From the NCBI RefSeq assembly GCF_013373865.1, contig NC_050469.1:5140042-5204041 (forward strand): a stretch of DNA of 64,000 nucleotides, written 5' to 3'. This DNA is from Monomorium pharaonis. Lineage: Eukaryota > Arthropoda > Insecta > Hymenoptera > Formicidae. Below, piece by piece: positions 26,872 through 40,200 of this stretch (its first letter is position 1; each line of letters begins with the position of its first letter). A program made the position numbers and the translations under genes. The notes beneath the pieces are model-generated. The model was not told the origin of the DNA and searched no databases. It worked only from the letters and a program-made list of their open reading frames with translations.

Positions 26872-29800
26872 TGTTACATGATGAACGGATGGTATGAATA
26901 CTGTATTATCCGTGACGTGAATTGTGCCCGACATAAAGCATCTCTAATAACGTTCATGCTAATGAGGAATTATTGAGTTCAATGAAAACGTAATTATTCA
27001 GAAAGCTGAAACACGCGGCGTATCTCGCGACGCGTATTCGCGTGCATCTGTACGAAGTCAGTGTGAAAAAAATCAGTGCAAACAAGCGGGGGCAATCTTG
27101 TTGGCGGACCAGATTTATCTCAGCGTACGTTCACACACACGCATGCACGCACGCATGCATTCCGGTTACGTAAAAAGTATGAGAGTAAGACAGTAATTTG
27201 ATTTTACAATGAAATCTCTGCGCGTCTGGGCAGTTGGGCACGCAACAACAGAGTCATTTAATACGTTTGAACCGATACGCATGGCATGCCAAATACTCCC
27301 ACGTGTGTTAGCCGAGATTTAAAAAGATCGAACTTGAGGATAAAAGTGAGAGGCGCGTGCGAAAATTTTATAATCGTTTTGCCTGACTTTTTACACATAA
27401 ACAACATCCTCAACAAGTGCCGCTGTAAATGAAACTCGAGAAACAAAATTTTATACGCCATGCACTTTTGATATCTATTGTATGTATGAGTTCTGATTTT
27501 ATATTTCGATTCTTCTTTTTCGTATTTCGAAAAATATATTGAAGTATAAAAGCGTGGAATTTTGTTTAAGTTTAAAACCCAAAAATTTCTATTAATAACA
27601 TTTTCAATTAATATTTGTTTTCTTTTATACAAAAAAGACAGTATAACTTATAATGACGAAATGTTTACAATTCAACTATATTAGTAAGAAAATATTCTGT
27701 GTATCTTTGTATAGAGAAAATCATTTTATATTTCACTGCCTCGTCAAAGTAACACATGAAAAAATAATCAAACGGATGCATTTATAAAGTCGTTAAAAAA
27801 GTCAGGAGGGAGCGTTGATCTTCACGCGCGACGAGTTTTTCAAGTCGGACGCAATTATTTGCTCGGCGAAGTGCCACAGGAAGTGCCGGGCTGACACGCC
27901 GACAAGTGACACAGCCACGATTTCATTCTATAGTAAATAAAATTACGACGGATAAAAAGGGTATATGAAAAACCGAGAGCAAAACGGAGGAGCGCTGAAG
28001 ATTCCGGCCGGAAATGGAAAACCCAACAAGTTAATTCTAGACATTCTCTAACGAGAGTGGCGAAATAACATCCTTCGATTCTGACTGGTTCGCTGGCGTT
28101 TCAGCAGAACAAACTGCCTTAGCTGGAATTATAATTCCGTGCAAGAGGGATTGAAGAAAAAAAAAAGTCAACACGTGCAGTTGACGCAGGACGTAAAAAT
28201 ATTCGTAATTAACGGACGTAATTTTATATTCTAGTTTGGAATTAAAGTGACATATATATTTCTCCGTATGTCACACGAGCGACATTTGATCCAGGGATAC
28301 GAAAGGAGAATTAAGAATACGTTGTTTGTTCTTTATTGTCTCCCTCTCGGAAATTCCGCTTTCGCAGCGTTGCTTTAGTTGAAACGTCAACGCCGAGTAA
28401 CTTACAATTAGTACTCAGACGTCACTTTGTGATTCCCATTATAGGTTCTTCATTTTATTCGGCGTGATAAATCGCGCCGAAAGAAGGATCATCCTGACTT
28501 TTGACGGGAAAGACACATGACGGGTGACGGATTGTGCACCTGGACGTGAACTAATTGGCACCAATAGCGCTAAGGTTCGTAGGCCTTTGCCCAAAACCGT
28601 CGGACCTGCCGGAGGCCGAGACTGAAATAATTTCTCGCCGCGGCATCTGCAGTGTCATTTATTATGTGGCCAACCGGGCAATTAAACTTAACTCGGTCGT
28701 GCTGGCGCGACGTCGTCCCTGCTCTCTCTCTCTCTCTCTTTCTCTCTCTATCTTTCTCGTTCTCGTTCTTCTCAGTCCTTCCTCGCAGTTCCTCGCATCC
28801 TGGCGAAGAACTTCTTCGTGGAATTTACTAAGCTAATTGTCTGGCGCCGTCCGATATTCTCCTGACTGTATGCACAACTCGTGGACCATTTGACAATTAG
28901 CTGTTTGCCTTGCAATTCGTCGCGAGAGCTCTCGTTCTCTCCTCGTCATTCTCGCTGCACTTTTTTTTTACCTTTTTAATTATCAATCGTCAACCGAGCG
29001 CAAATCATTTGTTAAATTTATTACGCGCAAATGACGAATGCGAGAAATCAGGGAAAGTAAAAGACGTTTCGAGAAATATTCATTTAGGACCTTGAAAAAT
29101 GATTCCGTGTGATCAGCTTTAGCCTTTCTTGAAATTTTACCTGCGAAGATCCTTTTATTCGCCGAACAAAGACGTAATCCAAGATGAGATCCAAGATGAC
29201 TCAGGTGCAGGTAAACGGAGAGTTTGAGAGATTACAACATCTTAAAATGTTTCCAATTAACTAAGTAATAAAATATCACTCAACTTCTCTCTCTCTCTCT
29301 CTCTCTTTATGTCTCTTTCTGTCTTTCTTTCTCTTTAAAGAAAAGCATATTCAGTTTCATACAATGAAATGAAAACTGCATTAGTCGACTTCTACAAAAT
29401 GAATCCATTAAATTTAGTCCTTCGTTATTTGGACCTTAGCGCGATTATTACGAGCTTCGTCGGAAATATTAAACTGTGCTTTCTGACAAAATCTTTAAAT
29501 AGAGGGATTTTAAACGATCGTTATCGGACAAAGTTATTTCCATTACTTTCGTTTAAATTAACATCTACTTTCGAATCCTTCTCTTACGTTTATGTAATGT
29601 TACTTTAGCTCAAAGATGTAAGAGCATTATATGAGAAAAGACAGGAGGAGGCGGACAGTAATATATAAGACTCATATACAGAAGTTTCCTTGAGTCGAGG
29701 TAGTTACAGACTACGCTAAGAGACTTAGCCGTGCGATATTGGAACACACCGTATACGATGAATCTTATAAGCAGCTTATATGCAGTTTGTATCACAGTTT

Positions 29801-32800
29801 AACGTGTAAGTTTCCGTGCTTGTCCAGCCTATCAAGATCCTAACAACACAAACAATCTCTGCAAAAGTACGGTCTGTTCAGGTAAACCGCACGTTCATGA
29901 GTATGACCGTTGCATGACTAATAAAGACTAAAATTTTGACGTTCTATTATAAAGTATTTCGATTTTTCCTACAATAGCAATTGTATACAGCAGATCACAT
30001 TGCATTTCACATAAAAAAAAAAATTGGTTTCTGATAAATGGTTATAAATTAATAAAAATTGTTCTATATAATTACGTTACAGAAATTATTATTGTATTAT
30101 CTTATCATTCTTTATAATTATATGTTTTCATAACACCACAGATTGCAAATTTTACTACTATATTATATGATATTTAAAAATTATTTACACACTGAGAAAA
30201 AAGTAATTGATTCAATACATTTTTTTTTGTTGTGGGCTGCCAATAAAAGGTATATTTAATGCAACAATATATGGTATTGCAATATAAATACATAGTTCAA
30301 TCAACATCATTGCACTTGCATTAATAGCAAATATTGTTATATTAAGTATATCTTTTGTTGGCAGCCCGCAACTAAACGTTTTGTTGAATCAATTATTTTT
30401 TCTCAGTGCAGTAATAATAAAGAAGACTATACTGTGCACTTAAAAAACTGCTTTCTAATAATTAATCAACCATTAACAATTAATACAAATTTTTACATTA
30501 TAGAAATTACTGAATGGTTTCATTGTTTTTTATATTTTTATTTTCATAACAGCATTGGTTGTATTTGATTTACTGTATTTAACGTTGTTGAAGATGAAGA
30601 TATCATTGCGCGAAATGGGTGGGATCAGGCTGGAGGTTGACTTCCACTTAATGAAGGGGTACGCGACAAGATAACTTATTTATCTTCATGCAAGCGTGCG
30701 TTCTCTCAGTCTGAGTGCGCGACGTTCTACCGAATTCATAAATATTCAGATTTTCCGTGGTGGTTTCTAGTATTTATTGCATCGTCGTCGAGACGCGGGA
30801 CAGCGTGGCGGACAAAGCGTAGTCTGGTCCGAGGTGACTAAGCGGCAATATTGTGGCGCCTCGCCGTTGGCAATACGCCATGTGCATCTATTATAAGTCG
30901 TAGCCGGGTTTGTAGCCGCAAACTGACGTACCCTAGACCTTCACCTCGAGTTTCCCCTGCGATCTTAACGCACGCTGGTTGATTATCGACGCCTACAGCA
31001 AGCAGGTTGCAATTGTCGCAATTAGAATCTTCTAATTACGGTTACATAATTACGCATTTGTTAATCATTAATAATTTGTGACGCTCGTTTTTTACTTATG
31101 ATGTCTTTCCATTATAGATTTGTTCGAAATAAATAATATTTTTAATTATTTTTTAACATCTGTTAATTTTTTTTATTTACATAAAATGTATTTTTTTTAT
31201 AAAGTAACAATTTAAATTTTTATAAAGAATAACAACTGCGAAGTTATTTGTATATTTAGATAAATGGATTAGCAAATAGAAATTCAAAGTTGAATTTAAA
31301 ATACTTTGTGAGTAATAAAATATGTTACTCAAGGAAGTATTTATTTTATCAAGCGAAAAAAATTTCCAATGCCTTCATTGCTGAATCGATGAAGTTATTG
31401 ATCGATTCGTAGAACAGGGACTTGAGTGCACATTAAAAGCGCGTGACCGTCGTGTGAACACGCGTGCGACGAATCTTAATGTTACAATGGACAAGCATTA
31501 CTTTCATAAAGAGACCTTGCGGCGCAGAGAGGATGGAATTAGTAAGCGACTAATAAATGTCAGAAAAATCTGTCCTTTAAACGTCACAGGTAATCTATGC
31601 AATTTAAAAATACATTCACTGAGCAAAAAATATTGTTGATTTGACAAAATTTTCCGACTGAATTAAAATTTTGTCAGTTCAGGTATTTATGCATTGAACT
31701 TAAATGCAAAAATTTTAATTCAAATATTTATATAGTTAATTGAAATACTTAAACAGACAAAATTTAATTCAGTTGGAAAATTTAGTCAAATTAACAAAAT
31801 TTTTTTCTCAGTGTGTTAATACATTCTAAAATACCGAAAGAAAGGAGAAAAATAACATCGACATAATTCATTTATTTCATGTAATATAAAATACGGTATA
31901 AACTTTTTAGTATAAACTTTGTCTCTATACAGATATGCTTCTTTTTACTTAAAGTGATATTTAGTTTTGACGGAAGCAAGGTTACGTTAAAATGTGTTTT
32001 GGATTATTTGTCGCGTGCAGTTTAATTAAAAAGGATTAAACATTTTGAGATTAAACCTTGCAAAATGAGAAGTCGCGAGGTAATTGCACGTATCTTGGGG
32101 GTAGTATATCGTGATTAAACGAATGATGGAGAGAGGACTTCGCGTAAGAGATCGTTCTAATGTAAAGACTACATATACAAAGTAAAGAAACGGCATCTTG
32201 CATGTGACGACGGAAATTAGATACCACGTTGCGGAGGAACGCTATTATATGGGTAAACTCAAGAAGGCCGATCCCTCTCGAATATCCATCGAGGCAAGAT
32301 TTTGTTCTACGGGGGGCGATAATGTTTCCGTACTGAAAGGTTTCCGCGCAATATTGATCCGCCATGATTGGCGCTTATTGTACGTAAAAGTTTGAGAGCA
32401 AGCGCGAGCGCGGGAGATAATTTTCTATATAAAATAGTCCTCTCATCTCACAATGCATAAGGTTGTTATGAAATTTATAAATAGCAGCACCGTTGCTGTT
32501 TCCGACGATAAAATCATGAAGGTGAATCCGTTGGATTTAAGCGGCGACGCTGCAGAATGCGTGAATCTTCATATCCCACGGTAATAGTATTTCTCTCGGT
32601 GGAGAAAAAGATTTGCAGTAGAATATATTTCACGGGAATGTATTTTGATGCGACAGTATTTCGCGCGAGGATGAGCAAGGATATTTCGTTCGGCAACAAA
32701 AATGTTCGTTGAAAACCGAGATGAATCTCCGAGGTGCGAAATACTTTTATTGATAAGCATGACGAAGACAATTCCAGCATTGAAATTCAATTATGCAAAA

Positions 32801-34210
32801 TATCCCGATTATACCCGCTTTTAATACATTTTATATAAGAAGAATTATATAAATGTGAAATAAAAAAATATATAAGAAATATGATATACATAAGGAAAAG
32901 AACAGGTTTGATAAGTATCTAAAAATTTGGCTAAATACAGATTTAAAAATAATTTTCTTACTTTATCATAAAAGATGTTCAAACGTTACTAGAATATCAA
33001 AACTTTTTGCACAGCATTGCTCATTACGCTTGGACGTAATCCAATATACCAACACATAATTATTATAATATATAATTATAAAATAATACATTCTTCAAAG
33101 ATATTTTATGTTTCTTAATTCACTTGATTACTTCATCACTTGATTACTTCAATCATTGATAATATTATTAATTTTTAAGAATCAAGTGATTATTACAATA
33201 ATTGATTATTAATACATATTTGCGTATGAATAACAAATTTTCTTTTCATTTGTATTGTTTCAATTATTTTTCAGTTAATTCTCGCATGACATCTGCGGCT
33301 TTACGAGATGACAACCTCCAGCTTCATCTAACTCTCCTGTTCCAAGTCGGTCATCAACTTCTTATCTGGAATCAGTCGTCTAAGTCTTGGTTGCAGTGCA
33401 GTACAGTGCTTACAACCGGCACGGGGACGAAGCTCACGTTGCATGGGAATTGGATTAGCAGTCGGAGAAACGGTAAGAGCAATTTCCGTGATAGTATCTA
33501 CATACGAGGAAGGGCACGAAACCTCTCTGATACGCGGCATGGTAGGGCAGCTGATAGAAGTGATAGGAGCTCGTGAGGGTTGATGCGACATACACGGGGC
33601 TAATCCAGCACGCAATGCTACCTGGCAATAGTGTCTCCTCTAATTTGCATCGTAATGTCCGCCCGTTGTCCTGACTATTCTTTCGGATCGTATCGAGATA
33701 TATCGCTACGTCATCGTAATTTCGTAGATGACATCGCGCGACGATTTCGCAAATAAATCTGCCTGTCCCGCTATGAAGTCTCGCGTGTAGTCTCGATCTA
33801 AACGAGTCTGACAAACATACAGTATGGTACTTGAGCGAACGGCGCGGAATCGGATTAATAGCCGGAGAAACGCTAATAGAAATTTCGATGATGGTATCTG
33901 CGTACACTGTAGGGCGTGGTGCAACAATGCATCTCATTGCAAATAATGGATGCCGATGTGTCTGTGCTCGTACGGCCTACCGAGCTCGTTTGTGATTGCC
34001 TTACGGCGATTGTCACTGTAGTATAATGCCGTAGGTATTGTCCCTTTGTCTTTGCTCAATGTATTTCAGCCGCATTGCGGCGTAATAGTATTCCTCATAT
34101 TTTGAAGAATTAATTATGTGTTTACGATATTAGATTAAAGAGATAGCTTTTTCCTATTTCTCCTCATTATAGGAATAAATCAAGTTGTTAATCTCGCAAA
34201 TAAAACAATT

Positions 34211-34259
<49 letters not shown>

Positions 34260-37200
34260 CTGTATGTGCAAAGGAATTCCTTGGTTTATTAGAAATTTTA
34301 GTAACAATTATAACAAAAGCTCGTAGGGCAAGACTATATACAAGCAGTTTGAGATATTTGCACTATGTTCTGAAAGGTGTATACCCAATCGATTATCTAT
34401 CTCCACTACCTTCAGCTTGTCTCGGACCCAAAGTTATTTGCCTCTTATTTAATTAACTGTTTCAAGCTTTACTTAACGTCTTATCGAATGTCAGTCATTT
34501 AGTCATAGCATAGCGGTTATGTAACGGACTATACAACTAACACCTATCTATAGACAGTATACAGCGTGGAAATTGAATTAGTTGCCGCTGGAACGGTGAG
34601 AGCAATTTCCCCGATAGTATCTATACAACGCAGTGCCTAGGTCAAAGGAAAATGATAAACTCCGCAATAGATTGCGCAACAATGAAAGTACATCGATACG
34701 CGTGGAGAGTTACTCGTATGCATTTTGCGGCAGCCTTAAATTCCAGAGCTTTTTAGTCTAAAAACCCGCTGTCGGACGACGCGGAAATAATATTAAATAA
34801 ATAAGTTACATGTGTGAATAGTTGTAACATAGATAAAAAAATATAAATATATGAATTTACAGATAAATATACTTTTTAAATTAACTGTATTCAATATTTT
34901 GATTACAAATACCGATCACATTTACATTTAAATGCAATGAACTTTCTGTTCGAGAAATGTTGTGCGATTTAGTTTCCATTTAAAACGAAATCTTCCGAAC
35001 GACAGAAAAAGCTTAAGCTCTGGAATCTACGAAATACATGTGGCCTCAAGATACGGATCGGAAAAAACTCGGAAACCGCGGGATCGACGGTGTGACGTGA
35101 AAAATCGCATGAGCACGGTACACAAGTGAAAACGGATGTTTGAGTATGTCGTTAAACTATCTCGCGCTGTATCTGAAGCTGGCCGCCAGCTCCAGGTCCA
35201 GCCAGCTCGCCTAGAACAGCGAGTTCGTGAGGTACACAAGAATTGGATTAGCAGACAGAGAAACGGTAAGAGCAATTTCCTTGATAATATCTGTAGACAA
35301 GAGTTAGAGAGAAAGAGAAGAGAGAGAGAGAGAGTGAGAGAGCGAACGGACTCGAGACACTGATACGTTCCTCCGTGGTAGGTTGTCCCCACAACAAGCG
35401 GAGCGTCCCGGTGTTAATTACGCGCAATTGTCTGCGAGATCAGTGGCTTCAGCCAGCCAACGAGCCAGCCAACCGACCGACCGCCCGTCTGTACTCAACT
35501 TGCCACGGCTTATAACGAGATACGTTGCTGTATACGGTAACAATCATTATCACGCCCGTGTTAACGCGCCGCCACCGTCGCCACTGCCGCGATTACGGAA
35601 TGGCAGCAGCACGCGTTTAATCTCCAGGCCAGGCTTACGCACGCTGTTTGCGCTTTTGTGAGCACCGTATCATGTTGCTCCTGATACCCGACGGACTTGA
35701 TGCGGGCCGATCGCTCGAAGAGCAGACGGGACATCAAGTCATTATCGAGTTACTGAACAGTTTCTGGTTATTGCCATGGATTTTTCTTAGATTATCGTTA
35801 TTTTTTCTATGTGCTATCTTATGGATTATGGAAAGGAAAATTGTTCCCATCGCTCACTTTGTGTGCGAAAAATGGAGAGAGACACGTGGGAGAGAGGAAA
35901 AATAATTTAAAGTGCGCAAAAGCGGGCTTCCTTAAATAAGTAAGCATGATGGACTGTCTGATCCCGATGTGGAAACTCACGAGATGGTCGATTTATCTCT
36001 GTAATGTTCTGTACGTCAAATGTAATAGTACTTGGTAAAGGATATCACCGTACTATCTACTATACTTTTTGATAACATTTGACAAATATAGTTCTTTGCA
36101 AAAATAAAAAAAAAACGAAAGTGTAGGAAAGTATTACACTTAACAAGAAAGTATCCTGATTTCAAGTCAAGTTCTGTTTGCATAATTGTAAGTTTGGAAG
36201 AAAAACCGCTCGCAGGATAATTCCCTTGAATGCTCTCGACTTAAAGAACGTCTCAATTATTTTCAGAAATAAAAACAGTATAATGGATTCTCTTTGTAAT
36301 TGTTGCTAAATTTCGCAAAAAAATAACTTCTGTAATTTTATCCGGGGTTAACTTACGAACAGACGATGCAAAATATGTAAAATGCGCAAAGTTCTAAGTA
36401 TTGATAGACATGTAGGAGGCGTGCACGATAATAATGCACGATAACGCGTGAATCGTGATCCATAAAGATTTTCTGGTCCGTGATAAAAAGATTTAGACAA
36501 TCCCCACAGTCTGTCAAAGTATCGACGCGATTACGATGTGCGGCATGTGGCTGATTATACCGTTGCGCTGGCTTATGCACGCATGAATATGTACATACAT
36601 TGTGCATTAACACGCGCTATATAGTATAATAACAGTTTGTCTAGCGCGCGTATGTAAGCGAAGACAAAAGATTTAGATGATTGCCAGGCTAGTTAACGTA
36701 TCATTATGATCACAGAATAGCAGATTGCGGTTGATTAACTGACAGTGATGAGCATACAGACAACATTATGTTAATATTACGTTGATATCTAAATAGAACA
36801 TCATCAGCATATTGGTTGCGATATGCGCGGCTTGTACATAGTTTAAAGTGCGCATATATTTTCTTGTAACATTTCTAAATAGAGTGAAACATGTGATGAA
36901 ATTAAATTATTATCGTGGTCGTTCAGGCATTTATTATTACTACAGAATAATAAATTGCATCTGTAAAATATATTATACATGTTAATCAAGCAGGATTAGG
37001 TCGAAGCCTCTACTACTGTATTTATTCATTCATGTAAGTGCACGATTTTTTTATCGGGTTCTTCCGCGGATACAACGATGGAAGTAAAACAACACGTAGA
37101 AAATATCTTCTACAAAAAATAATAAAGACAAGAAATATTTTTATTTTATCTTATTTAATTATAGTTTAGTTTGTAGAAACTACCAAAGTGTCTTTTCTTC

Positions 37201-40200
37201 AATTAAATTTGCAACCTATACGTAAATGATAAATATACGTATAAGTATGGCCTCTAAAACATTCTGTGCATGTTTTATTTTTTGTTTTCTCCTTTGTATA
37301 TAAAGAAAGTACAAAATTGTAACTATATATTTAATTATACATAATTATAGTTTTAATTAAGATAGAAAAAAATTAAAAAATTATCTTTTTCTCACTCAAA
37401 CTGGCCTGGCACGTTGTGCGAAAGTTAGCGTATGAGCAGATAAGAAATATAAGCACGGGTTTTGAAATACTCCCTGTGTATATTTTGTTTTCCAACGTAC
37501 AAGGGTTGCATTTGAAGAGAGGCTGAAGTTGAATGCCTGAACGCGGAAAATAGAGACAGCAAAGAACCCGGACGCGCAGATAATACCGAGAGAAGAATTT
37601 CCATGCGACAAAATATGCTATTCGGGAAATATAGTTCGGACAGGACTTAATTACAAATATAATTAAAACACAGTGCCTGTTTATAAAGCAATTTTGCAAG
37701 TAAAATGCATAAAATACAAGCTCCACACGGGGAGCTTCTCTCGTTATCACAAAATATAAATATGTTTTACGTATCGCGTGCTAATAAAGACGTGAAATAA
37801 TTTACACAGAGTGTATAAAAAGCTCGCGCTCGCTAATGCGTGTTTAAAAATAATGCTCCCAGTCATCGTTTGTTATATTCTTAATTGCGTGTGCTGGTAT
37901 ACACGCGCATATGGGAGCATCACGCGTGGCAGGAGGGAAAAAAATTTCTCATGCACTTCATACTTCGTAATACAGGATTTATTCAACGGCGCGAGCGCGA
38001 AACAATTCTCGCTAAAACAAGAAATATTTTACATATTGTATATGCACGAGCCTTAATTAACCTATTCACAGATACACGATATGGTTGGAGATAGAAGGAG
38101 ATTTAATTATTCAAGGAGGGGGGGGGGGAGGAGAGGTAGGCGTGGGCGTGTTATTCCAGTCGCGTCTGCTTTAAACAATCCTTCCCTTAGAGTCGCGCCA
38201 ACTTCGATAGTTACCTAATTTTAAGCGAAAGGTTAAAGGTGCTATCTTAATTTAGACAATAGCATCGATGATTGAATCGAAGAACACACGGTATATACCC
38301 TTTCTCTTGTGTCCTCCGTAAGGAAGAGATATATATTTCGAGAGGTGTAGGATTTAATTAAACTTGACGGGCGTTTCTCCATTTCTCTGGTAGAGAATAG
38401 AGATAGGTAATTACGTATACAATTATGAAATTTTTCGTACGGCTAATATTTAATTGTAGAACTCTCAAGCTCAATCTAGATAGCAGTGTAATCTATTTTC
38501 TGCATCTGAAACGGTCTCTTTCATTCGCAACGGAATGCGTAACGGACGTTAATGACACATGATAAAATGGCTTGGAAAGATATTGCATGCTCTATTCAAG
38601 AGACAATAATCACGCGTGTTCCGCGCGCCGCGTGTGGCCGCGCGGCGTGACAATTGACCACGTTGTTATACGTGTTTAATTAAAGATTCGGTGCAAATGA
38701 GTTTCGCGAACACATCGTAACTCGGGACTCTTAACCAGGTCACGAGGACTCGCACGGGTGCACGCATCTTCTGCTGATTATGGCCCGACAGGGTAGAAAT
38801 ATAACGGCGCATTGTAAAACGAAACAGTGTTGCAGCAGCGCGGACTGTATGTTTAACAGAAAACCTTAGAAAAATTAAGCTTATACAAAAGTAATGAGAA
38901 GAACGTCGTCTCTCGCAAGCTCTTAAAGAGACTACTTTTATATGAAAGAGAATAGATAAAAAAATTATTTTTTATAAGAGATAGAATAAAATATGATAAA
39001 ATAAGATGAGACATTAATGAAATTCTAAAGTCATTTTTCCGATTTTTCGTGCTTACGTTAAAGAAAGTTATTGGTAGATAAAATATTTTCATTAGCAAAA
39101 ATATTTTATTTTACACACAAAAGTTATTAAATTAAATTCTTCCAAAGTGCGATGGTTAAGGAATTAAAATCTTGCATTTTTTTTTGTCAAATATTTATAA
39201 AAAATATTTGGAAAGTTTATAGCATTATATAAAATAATGTTTTAGTAATAAAAATTTTACGCCAAGAAGGTCGCAGCTTTTATAAGGTTGTCTACTGCGT
39301 GGCAAAGTAGACACGACGCTATTCTTTTGTGGCGAGCGGCAAAAATAAAAAGGAAAGGAATGGTAGATATTATGAAGTAAAAAAACACGCAACAGCGTAA
39401 GAAGATTGGCGGGTAGGGTATATTGTGAAGCGTTTTATTAAAGATCTCGCGCGAACGCATTTCGCATGCCTGTCGGAACTTTGTGACCGCCGGTCATCTC
39501 GTCGCGTCGTGTGCAATGCGTTTACGCGTACTTTACGCATAATGTGCGCGCATAAATTCGCGGCTGGAAAGCGCATCTAACTGAAAATGAATCGCGCGTG
39601 TTATAGCGCAAATTAAACTCGCACGTGTTTCACTATGCGCCCGTTAATAAAATACCGCGGGGAATTATGAAAGGGAAGATATCTCTCTAAAATGGGAGGA
39701 TCCGATTTCCTAATACTGATAAATTGAATTCTGTCCTTGCGACATAAATAAATCCGATTGGCATAAAACTATTTCGGCATATATGCTAAAGCGATACGAT
39801 ATATCATTAAATTATGACAAGCGCGTTTGCCGAACGAATTAACGCCGTGCGCGTTTTTATCTTAAAATTTCTCGTTAATATTCACGACGCGTTTGTAATG
39901 TTTTTTTTTTATAAATTAAAATTTATTTATTAGAGTTTTATCGCGAGCGTTATAATCGACAGAATGTAATATAAAGCTGTCGTCGATATCGGATGGGAGC
40001 GCCTCATTTATTGCGTTTTCGTATATTACAGCATGCACAAAATGCCGACGCATGCAAAAAGTGTCGTTCAATGCAATCACTAAATGGAATGTCTAACAAA
40101 GCAGAACTTTGCATTCGTATATTCTTGTTAATAAAAATATATAATTCTGCGAAATCTGGTTGTGTGCTCACACGTCAACTGAGAATCGAATCAAAGTCCA

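Larger units (their letters stand above)
24442..33441. other. Giant dystrophin intron, left part
   Basis: Intronic on the minus strand if the first-exon assignment is right. AT-rich to 26 kb, then mixed with CpG-richer blocks (26.0-26.6, 27.8-29.0 and 30.6-31.0 kb). It holds two CACTGAG MITEs and several microsatellites. No spectrin-repeat-like or other recognisable exon was found on either strand. Confidence 0.55.

Noticed and set aside
34211..34456. Open frame starting with alternating Ile-Tyr
   Set aside because: Translation of the AT microsatellite followed by unrelated sequence.
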